Source of the DNA: JAGNHB01 sp964436005
GTDB lineage: Bacteria > Acidobacteriota > JAAYUB01
Reading direction: 5' to 3'
Assembly: GCA_964436005.1 (NCBI GenBank)
Contig: CAYTBK010000013.1
Location: 1-45,257 of the forward strand
Length of the DNA stretch: 45,257 bases
The notes beneath the pieces are model-generated. The model was not told the origin of the DNA, did no database searches, and was given only the letters and a program-made list of their open reading frames with translations. Both the position numbers and the translations under genes were made by a program. This document shows positions 32,893 to 39,686 of the stretch, one piece after another; within the stretch, counting starts at the first letter, position 1; every line of letters begins with the position of its first letter.

Positions 32893-34563
32893 ATGTCCAG
32901 AGCGAAACTCTTCTGCCATGCCATTTCATGTTCCGCTCTGCTCATCCTGGCCGCCGGCTGCGACTTTACGCAATACCTGGCCCACTACGCCACCACGGCA
33001 GGATGGTCCAGCAAGATATCTGTGCAGAACCCGTACAACGTAGCCATCAAGACGGTCTTCTCCGTCATAGACGAAAATGGCGCCTCCGTGGCGCAGAAGG
33101 AGATTTGGATTCCCGCCAAAGGGCATTATGCCTCGCCGGTGCAAAACATCTTCCCGGTGGCGATCCCCACCCAGGGAGCCATCAAGGTGGTGTCCTCCGA
33201 ACCATCCGTCGTGCGTAAGGTAAACGGGATCGCCATGTTCGATTATGGTGGCGGACAAGCCCTGGGCGGGTTGCAAACCTTCAGCAAACCTTCCCAAACC
33301 CTGTATTTCCCTTGGTTCGAGAACACCTCCTCCAAGCGCACCGGCATCACCGTCCTCAACACCGAGAATTTCCCCATCCAGATTTTTCTGCGCGCGACCT
33401 CCGCGTCCGGGGAAACCCGCCAGTCTGGCAATATCACCCTGGGGCCAGGCAAGAAAATTGTGGGCTATGCAGATGACTTTTTCGGACCGGACAAAGACCG
33501 GTTGCCCACCGACTCGAATGCCAGCCCAGACCCCGACTCCCGCACCCCATTGACCTTGCCCGAGGAAGCCACCTTGAGCACCTTCGGGAGCGGGAAAATG
33601 GCAGGATTCCTCATCGTTCACGACAACGGTGTGCAGGAGGTGGAGGCGATCAACGGCGTCCCTGGTGAAACAGCCGTCCTCTCCCTGGCCATTCCTCCAG
33701 GACAGGGACCGGCCATGCCTTTCGGCACCACGCCAACGTTCGCAGAGTTCACCCGGGACGGCAATTACCTGATCATCCGCTTCGGGCCCAACATCGTCGC
33801 CTTCGACCGGTACAACGAAGTAATTGCGCGCACCACATCGGTGCCCTCGGGCAACGCCATGGCCCTCAGCCCCACTGGCCGGACCATCTACTACGCTTCC
33901 CACGAGGCGGACAACGTTTATGCCGCGGGGACACCTCTCCCCAATGTCCTTTTCTTCCCCAGAGTCATCGGCCACATCCAGTACGCGGATTGCCTGGCGG
34001 CCTCCCGGGACGGAAAATACCTTGGCGCCGTAAACGACACTACATACACTGTTTGGGACCTGACCAACGGCAATGCCGTCGTGGCCACGGGCACCAACGA
34101 CGACGAAATGTATTATCGTTGTATTTTTTCAGATGACTCAGCGCAATTCATTTTCACATCAATAAAAAACAACAGGCTTTATCATCTCGACCTCGCCTCA
34201 GCCGCACTTCATTACACCGATCTCCCCAATCGAGCGGTCACGGTTGTGCAAAGCCCCTTCTCACGAAAATACTACGTTTCGTCCGATGAACAGGTGATTC
34301 CGGTGGACGGGACCACCTTCAACGACCTGACGCCGATTCCGGTCAACGGAGACCCGTATAACCTGTTTTTTTCCCCGGGCGGAGATTTCCTCTACATACC
34401 CTGCAACGGCTCGTCCAAATTGCACATTTACAACGAACCCCTGGCCAAGTTCGAAGCTCAGGATTATGATCTGGAATACAATCCCATGGCCCCGGCCCTG
34501 TCTCCGGAAGGGGACGCATTGATGTACATCGATTTCAATATGATATTGCGGGCGGTGTACTGA
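32893..34563 (+). CDS. Lipoprotein with shared beta modules and a beta-propeller-like domain
   Basis: A 556-residue protein. The N-terminal signal ends LLILAAGC, a lipobox, so the Cys should be lipidated. Residues about 30-275 hold two beta modules (WSSKISVQNPYNVAIKTVF... IPAKGHY; LYFPWFENTSSKRTGITVL... LGPGKKIVGY) resembling those at the C-terminus of the LRR protein. Residues about 280-556 look like a beta-propeller of YVTN/WD40 type (AEFTRDGNYLIIRFG, AMALSPTGRTIYYA, LFFSPGGDFLYIP, PALSPEGDALMYI). Start follows AGGAGG at 32882-32887. Base composition is clearly more AT-rich than the neighbours, most so at 34100-34560, which suggests transfer or relaxed codon use. Likely a surface or periplasmic binding protein. 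Confidence 0.8.
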   Translation: MSRAKLFCHAISCSALLILAAGCDFTQYLAHYATTAGWSSKISVQNPYNVAIKTVFSVIDENGASVAQKEIWIPAKGHYASPVQNIFPVAIPTQGAIKVVSSEPSVVRKVNGIAMFDYGGGQALGGLQTFSKPSQTLYFPWFENTSSKRTGITVLNTENFPIQIFLRATSASGETRQSGNITLGPGKKIVGYADDFFGPDKDRLPTDSNASPDPDSRTPLTLPEEATLSTFGSGKMAGFLIVHDNGVQEVEAINGVPGETAVLSLAIPPGQGPAMPFGTTPTFAEFTRDGNYLIIRFGPNIVAFDRYNEVIARTTSVPSGNAMALSPTGRTIYYASHEADNVYAAGTPLPNVLFFPRVIGHIQYADCLAASRDGKYLGAVNDTTYTVWDLTNGNAVVATGTNDDEMYYRCIFSDDSAQFIFTSIKNNRLYHLDLASAALHYTDLPNRAVTVVQSPFSRKYYVSSDEQVIPVDGTTFNDLTPIPVNGDPYNLFFSPGGDFLYIPCNGSSKLHIYNEPLAKFEAQDYDLEYNPMAPALSPEGDALMYIDFNMILRAVY

Positions 34564-34590
34564 GGGCCTCCGGCAAACCGGGGCCGCGCC

Positions 34591-36621
34591 TCAGGGCGCC
34601 GGGTCCCGGGCCAGGCGGAACCCCCAGTCGGCGCCGGCGCCGTTGGGGCCTCCGTTGCCCCGGTTCGTCGCCCGCACGCCCCGGTCGTCCTGGTTCCACC
34701 CCCCGCCCCGGATGACCCGGTACGAGCCCGACGGCGGGCCCGGCGGGTCGGTGACGGCCACCGCCGGGTAGTCGTCGTACCAGTCGGCGCACCATTCCCA
34801 CACGTTGCCCAGCATGTCGAACAGGCCCCAGGCGTTCGGGCGCTTCTGGCCTACGGGGTGGGTGGCGCCGCCGGCGTTCCGGGCGTACCAGGCGGTGTCC
34901 CCCAGTTCCCCGTACCGCTCCGCCGCGGACCCCGCCCGGCAGGCGTATTCCCACTCGGCTTCCGTCGGCAGGCGGTAGTGCCGGCCGGGTTCCCGCTCGT
35001 TCAGCTTCCGGAGGAAGGTCTGGCAGTCGTTCCACGACACCTGCTCCACCGGCCGGTCGTCCTCCGGGAACTTCGACGGGTTGTTCCCCATCACCGCCCG
35101 CCACTGGGCCTGGGTCACCTCCGTCGTCTGGAGTTCGAAAGGCCGAGTCAGCGAAACTTCGTGCACCGGCTTCTCCTCGTCGAACGAGGCCGGGGCACTG
35201 GATCCCATGGAGAAGCGGCCGGCCGGGATCCGCACGAACTTCGCCCCCGGCAGCGCCGAGGCCGCCGCCCCGCTGCCCGCAGCGGCGGGGGCCAGTTCCT
35301 TCCGGTTGGCCGATTCGATGAGGAAAACGATCGCCACGACCGTGCCCGCCAGCACCAGCAGGGCCATCAACCAGACCAGGCCGACCTTGCGCGGCGGCTG
35401 CTGTCTCCCCGCCGGCACGGCCGCGACCGGCGGGACACGCGCGGGGGGCGCCGGCACCGGCACCCCGGCCTGGGGTGCCCGCAAAGCCGGGCCCGGGACC
35501 GGCGGCGGGACCGGACGATCCGGTGCTGGGGCGACAGGTTGCGGGGGAGTCGCCGACCGGGGCGGCGGAACCGCCGGCGGGGCCGCGGGCGCGACCCCAG
35601 TCCTGGGACGGACCACCGTCGGCGCCTGCACCACGACGGTGTCGGCCGACCCCGTCCGCCCGTCCTCCTGCAGAGCGGCCAGCAGCAGGGACCGGAACGC
35701 CCGCGCCGTGGCCGGCCGGTCCGGCGGCTTGACGGCCAGGCCGCGCAGAACGGCCTGTGAAAAAGCCGGGCCGATGGAGGGTACCGTCTCGTGCAGGGGC
35801 CGCAGGCGGTCCTCCACCATGCGGTCCACCGCGTCGGGCGGGGTTTCGCCAGTCACCATCCGGCAGACGGTGGCCGCCGCCCCGTACACGTCCGTCCACG
35901 GCCCCTGGGCCCCCGTCCGCGAGTACTGCTCGTAGGGGGCGAAGCCGGGGGTCAGGATCACCGATAGGCTCTTCGGGTCGTCCCCCAGGGAGGCGTGCCG
36001 GGCCGCCCCGAAGTCCAGCAGCACGGGGCGCCCCCCGGCCAGCAGGAAGATGTTGGCGGGCTTGACGTCGCGGTGGATCAGCGGCCGCGGCTGCAGGCCG
36101 TGGACCGCCTCCAGGGCTTCCAGAATGGGCCCCATCACCGCCACCGCCTCGGCGGGCGTCATCCGCCCGCCCCGGTTCAGCCGCTCGGCCAGGCTTTCCC
36201 CCTCGCAGAACTCCATGACCATGTAGGCGGTGCCCGCGGCTTCGAAGAAGCGCAGCACCCGCACCACGTTCGCGTGCTCCAGCCAGGCCAGGGTCCTGGC
36301 CTCGTCCAGGAAGCGCTGGCGCCAGTCCCCGAAGAGGCCCTCGTCGGTGGCGACCACCGAGGTCTGGTCCGGCCCCCGCGCCGCCACCGCCGCGGGGAAG
36401 AACTCCTTCACGGCCACCCGCCGCTCCAGGTTGACGTCCAGCGCCACGTAGGTGATGCCGAAGCCCCCCTTCCCCAGCACCCGCCCCAGCCGGTACTCGC
36501 CCCCCAGTTCGGTGCCCGGGGCCAGGGCCGGAGGCCGCCACGGCTGGCGGCCGGAATCGTGTCCGCAGCGGGGGCAGGGCCCTTCCGCAGGCGCTTCGCC
36601 GAAGCAGTGGCGGCAGGTCAT
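34591..36621 (-). CDS. Zinc-ribbon Ser/Thr protein kinase fused to an FGE/SUMF1-like domain
   Basis: A 676-residue membrane protein. A zinc ribbon (CRHC, CPRC; C3, C6, C16, C19) leads to a Hanks-type kinase domain with GKGGFG (50-55), Lys72 in VKEF, HRDVKPAN (183-190) and DFG (203-205), so it should be active. A Pro-rich linker, one helix (VGLVWLMALLVLAGTVVAIV) and an extracytoplasmic formylglycine-generating-enzyme-like domain follow (VRIPAGRFSMGSS, TEVTQAQW, RLPTEAEWEYACRAG, GNVWEWCADWYDDYP, RVIRGGGWN, WGFRLARD). The two catalytic Cys of true FGE are not present near the end, so this domain more likely binds a ligand. Start at 36621 has GGGAGG six nt upstream; more 5' Met codons are less well placed. 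Confidence 0.9.
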   Translation of the reverse strand: MTCRHCFGEAPAEGPCPRCGHDSGRQPWRPPALAPGTELGGEYRLGRVLGKGGFGITYVALDVNLERRVAVKEFFPAAVAARGPDQTSVVATDEGLFGDWRQRFLDEARTLAWLEHANVVRVLRFFEAAGTAYMVMEFCEGESLAERLNRGGRMTPAEAVAVMGPILEALEAVHGLQPRPLIHRDVKPANIFLLAGGRPVLLDFGAARHASLGDDPKSLSVILTPGFAPYEQYSRTGAQGPWTDVYGAAATVCRMVTGETPPDAVDRMVEDRLRPLHETVPSIGPAFSQAVLRGLAVKPPDRPATARAFRSLLLAALQEDGRTGSADTVVVQAPTVVRPRTGVAPAAPPAVPPPRSATPPQPVAPAPDRPVPPPVPGPALRAPQAGVPVPAPPARVPPVAAVPAGRQQPPRKVGLVWLMALLVLAGTVVAIVFLIESANRKELAPAAAGSGAAASALPGAKFVRIPAGRFSMGSSAPASFDEEKPVHEVSLTRPFELQTTEVTQAQWRAVMGNNPSKFPEDDRPVEQVSWNDCQTFLRKLNEREPGRHYRLPTEAEWEYACRAGSAAERYGELGDTAWYARNAGGATHPVGQKRPNAWGLFDMLGNVWEWCADWYDDYPAVAVTDPPGPPSGSYRVIRGGGWNQDDRGVRATNRGNGGPNGAGADWGFRLARDPAP

Positions 36622-36740
36622 GCGCATCCTCCCGGTGGAAATCATGGCCCCATGATATTCCGGAAAAGTCGCTTGCACAACTGCCACTTTCCTCGGCCGG
36701 GCATGATAAACTGAGCGGGAACAGCCAGTCGGAAGGGACC

Positions 36741-37121
36741 ATGCCGCCTGTGGAAGGAAGGAAGACCGCTTGCCCCGCCGAACCCCCGTTCTTCCGGCGG
36801 GTCTGGGCGCTGGTGCGAAGGATCCCGCGCGGGAAGGTGGCCACCTACGGCCAACTGGCCCTCTTCCTCGGCGAGGCGCGCGGGGCGCGCACCGTGGGCT
36901 GGGCCATGCGCGCGGCCGCCCCGGGGCTGCCCTGGCACCGGGTGATCAACGCCCAGGGACGCATCAGCGAGGCCGGGCGCGACCCGGCGGACCTCGACCT
37001 CCAGCGGGCCCTGCTGGAGGCGGAGGGAATCCGCTTCGACCGCCGGGGCCGGGTCGACCTGGCCCGGTACGGCTGGACGGGCCCGGGCCGCCCCCGTGAC
37101 CATCACCAGCAACAACAATAG
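36741..37121 (+). CDS. Alkyltransferase-like protein (MGMT fold, no active-site Cys)
   Basis: A 126-residue protein of the O6-alkylguanine transferase C-terminal family. The helix-turn-helix part reads RIPRGKVATYGQLALFLG. The active-site PCHR of MGMT is PWHRV (64-68), with Trp65 in place of the reactive Cys, so it cannot accept alkyl groups. Such ATL proteins bind O6-alkylguanine, flip it out and pass it to nucleotide excision repair. NAQGRIS after it fits the family. GGAAGGG lies before the ATG. The Gln/His-rich tail (DHHQQQQ) is unusual. It is divergent from the kinase gene. Confidence 0.88.
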   Translation: MPPVEGRKTACPAEPPFFRRVWALVRRIPRGKVATYGQLALFLGEARGARTVGWAMRAAAPGLPWHRVINAQGRISEAGRDPADLDLQRALLEAEGIRFDRRGRVDLARYGWTGPGRPRDHHQQQQ

Positions 37122-37160
37122 AATTTCACATTATTTATCTTATTTTCACATGGATTGAAA

Positions 37161-37221
37161 GGATAGGCTGGATGGGTCGGCAAAGCGTCATCCCATCCTG
37201 TTCATCCTGTCCATCCATGTT
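37161..37221. repeat. CCATCC-rich hairpin repeat, copy 1
   Basis: GGATAGGCTGGATGG pairs imperfectly with CCATCCTGTTCATCC. The right 33 nt (37189-37221), beginning CATCCCATCCTGTTCATC, are identical to 38020-38052. A partial extra unit (CATCCTGCCCATCCATGTTC) follows to about 37251. Confidence 0.82.
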
Positions 37222-37368
37222 CCTCCTGCCCATCCTGCCCATCCATGTTCCTCCCTGGACGGCCGCAACGGCCCGGCGAAACTTCAGACCCGGGATCCGC
37301 AACCGTCCCGTTGCACGGATGGTTCTCCGGGCGTATCCTGTGCGTCAACCCCGTTGAGGAGGATCACG

Positions 37369-37929
37369 ATGGCCCAAGGTGTCTGCCCCTGGTGGCTCGG
37401 TTTCCTGCTGGCCTGCCCGCTGCGGCGCAAGCTCCACGACCCGGAGCGGATCCTGGGCCCCTTCGTCCGGCCCGGCCAGACCGTGCTGGACGTCGGTTGC
37501 GCCATGGGCTTCTTCACCCTGCCCCTGGCCCGGCTGGCTGGGCCGTCGGGACGGGTGGTAGCGGTGGACCTGCAGGAGCGCATGATCCGGACCCTGCGGA
37601 AGAAAGCGGACCGGGAGGACCTGGCCGGGCGGATCGAGACGCGGGTCTGCCCGCGGGACAGCCTGGGGATCGCCGACCTGGCCGGCCGGGTAGACTTCGC
37701 CCTGGCCTTCGCCGTGGTGCACGAGGTGCCGGACCCCGCGGCATTCTTCGCGCAACTGCAGGCGGCGCTGGCCCTGACGGGCCGCCTGCTGGTGGCCGAG
37801 CCCTCGGGGCACGTCAGGGAGGCGCCGTTCGAGGCCACGGTGGAAACCGCCCGGGCCGCCGGCCTGGCGCCGCTGGAGCGCCCCGCCATCCGGCGCTGCC
37901 GGTCCGTGCTCCTGGGCCGCCAGCCCTGA
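37369..37929 (+). CDS. Class I SAM-dependent methyltransferase (UbiE-like)
   Basis: A 186-residue methyltransferase. Motif I VLDVGCAMGFFTLPLA, then VVAVDLQERMIRTL and FALAFAVVHEVPDP, are typical of the UbiE/COQ5-like class I group. Shorter than UbiE itself, so the acceptor is probably a small molecule; none is indicated. Start at 37369 follows GAGGAGG (37356-37362); five upstream in-frame codons are rejected. It is flanked on both sides by copies of the same CCATCC hairpin repeat (37161-37221 and 37992-38052), in the same orientation. Confidence 0.87.
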   Translation: MAQGVCPWWLGFLLACPLRRKLHDPERILGPFVRPGQTVLDVGCAMGFFTLPLARLAGPSGRVVAVDLQERMIRTLRKKADREDLAGRIETRVCPRDSLGIADLAGRVDFALAFAVVHEVPDPAAFFAQLQAALALTGRLLVAEPSGHVREAPFEATVETARAAGLAPLERPAIRRCRSVLLGRQP

Positions 37930-37991
37930 GCGCCCGCGTTTCCCGCGCCTTATCCGCGGCCCCCGGCGGCCCTCTGTGGGCCATCCGTCTT

Positions 37992-38052
37992 GGATGGGCA
38001 GGATGGGGCGGCAGCGCATCATCCCATCCTGTTCATCCTGTCCATCCATGTT
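37992..38052. repeat. CCATCC-rich hairpin repeat, copy 2
   Basis: GGATGGGCAGGATGG (37992-38006) pairs with CCATCCTGTTCATCC downstream at 13 of 15 positions. Direct repeat of the copy at 37161-37221, including an identical 33 nt. It lies between the convergent methyltransferase and LolA-like genes and could form a terminator-like stem. Confidence 0.85.
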
Positions 38053-38066
38053 TCTTTTGTCTGTTT

Positions 38067-39545
38067 TCAGGACGGGTCGGCCTCGCCGTAGCCGATGCGG
38101 GAGACCACCTTCTGGTAGGCGCTGTAGCGCACCACCTGGTGGATGTCCACTTTGAAGAAGAGCAGCACCCGGGCGGCGATGTTCAGTTCCTCGTAGGACG
38201 GCAGCCACACCTCGTCGTTGATCTTTTCGTGCTCGATGACCACGCTGCCGGCGTTCACCTTCCCCAGCAGCCCCTTCCCCACGCTGAAGTCGTCGGTCAG
38301 GTGGGCCTCCAGGCGGACGACCATGCGCTCGGACTCGTCCACCCAGATGCTGCCGGCCAGCTTGCCCACCAGGTCCTCGGCCCGGTTGCGCGGCTTGAGC
38401 CCCGCCTTGGGGACGAACTCGAACATCAGCAGCTCGTGGCCCTGCCGCTTTTCCCGGCGCGGCGAAACCAGCTCGCAGCAGCGCAGGAAGTCGGCGGCAG
38501 TGAGGCGGATGCCCCCCTCCTCCTCCCGGCGAGCGGCGGCCTTCTCCACCTCTTTCTCCACCCGGCGGTCCTCCGCGGCCTGCGCCTTCTCCGACAAACG
38601 CTTCCCGTTGGTCTCGATGAGCCGGGCCACCCGGTTCCCGGCCACGGGCGTGACCTCGTACAGGCACTCCGTGTCCAGCGTCTCCTTCCCCTGCTTGTCC
38701 CGCTTCCAGGTCTTCTCGGTCTTCCGGAAAGTGTACTGCTCCCAGCGCTTCTCCATGGCCTCCTGATTCTTCATGAGCGAATCGAGGAGGGCCGGCAGGT
38801 CCGGCACCACCTCGCGCCCCGGCGCCACCGGGACGGCGAAGCGGGCGGCGGCCAGCGGCGCGTTGTGGCGGACCGTCTCCACCGCCAGGGTGAAGCGGCC
38901 GGCCGGGCCCTCCCAGCGGATGGTCCGCGGCTCGAGCACGCGGTCCGCGACCTGGTGGTCGGCGAAGGAAAGGCGGAAGGCCGCCGGCGCCGGCAACGAC
39001 TCCACCCCCACCAGGCGGCCGGTGGACGGGTCGGCGTGCAGTCGGCAACGGGCCCGCCCCAGGGCGATTTCCAGGGTGGCCGTGGCGCGGTCCCCCCACC
39101 GGCCCGGAGCGACCTCGGGGGAAACGGCCAGGCGGGACCGGGACGGTTCGGCCCAGCCGTGGTTGGCCAGCAGGGCGGCCAACTTGAGGAAGTCGGCCGT
39201 TTCGCCCTCGGCGGTGCGCACCTCGCCCGACAGGAGGCTCCAGGCGGAAGTGCCCGAATACCCCTGGCCCAGGGTGCGTCCGCCGACCTCCCCTTCCAGG
39301 CGGAAGCGGTCGGGGGCCTGGGCGAGCAGCGCAAACCTCCCGGTCTGCCCCCCCTCGTCGGTCACCCGGCCTTCCAGCAGGCTGCTGCGGACCCGGGACA
39401 GGGCCTTGCCCCCCTCGGCCTTCCGGCAGCGCTGCAGAAGTTTCTTCGAAGACTCAATCTTATGCCCCGCCTGAACAAACTGGCCTGCCAGCAGCAGCAC
39501 GAAGGCCAGCGCCAGCCCGGCGGCGCCGTGTCTGGATACGGTCAT
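38067..39545 (-). CDS. Exported LolA-like (outer-membrane lipoprotein sorting type) protein
   Basis: A 492-residue protein with a signal peptide (LALAFVLLLAGQFVQAG). Segments such as LLEGRVTDEGGQTGRFALLA, APDRFRLEGEVGG and GSIWVDESERMVVRLEAHLT are typical of LolA/LolB-like half-barrel domains seen in long exported Acidobacteriota-type proteins; two such domains in tandem are likely, split by a charged Lys/Glu helix (AEDRRVEKEVEKAAARREEE). A role in lipoprotein transfer is inference. Two adjacent Met codons exist; the second (39545) is better spaced from GGGAGG. It is 141 nt downstream of the M6 protease gene on the same strand. Confidence 0.75.
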   Translation of the reverse strand: MTVSRHGAAGLALAFVLLLAGQFVQAGHKIESSKKLLQRCRKAEGGKALSRVRSSLLEGRVTDEGGQTGRFALLAQAPDRFRLEGEVGGRTLGQGYSGTSAWSLLSGEVRTAEGETADFLKLAALLANHGWAEPSRSRLAVSPEVAPGRWGDRATATLEIALGRARCRLHADPSTGRLVGVESLPAPAAFRLSFADHQVADRVLEPRTIRWEGPAGRFTLAVETVRHNAPLAAARFAVPVAPGREVVPDLPALLDSLMKNQEAMEKRWEQYTFRKTEKTWKRDKQGKETLDTECLYEVTPVAGNRVARLIETNGKRLSEKAQAAEDRRVEKEVEKAAARREEEGGIRLTAADFLRCCELVSPRREKRQGHELLMFEFVPKAGLKPRNRAEDLVGKLAGSIWVDESERMVVRLEAHLTDDFSVGKGLLGKVNAGSVVIEHEKINDEVWLPSYEELNIAARVLLFFKVDIHQVVRYSAYQKVVSRIGYGEADPS

Positions 39546-39686
39546 CATCCCCTCCCGGGGCGGTCATGTTTCCGTCCGGCAGGAAACCGGACGGCCCGCC
39601 GCCCAAAACCTTCTTGGAAAGCCCCTGGCGGCGAATGGTTCAATCCGGCCCCGATTCCCCGGTTTCCGGGAGGGTCGGAACGCCCT

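Noticed and set aside
37161..37260. CRISPR-like array from repeated CATCC units
   Set aside because: Units are short, overlapping and imperfect, with no spacers of constant length and no cas genes; it is a palindromic dispersed repeat.
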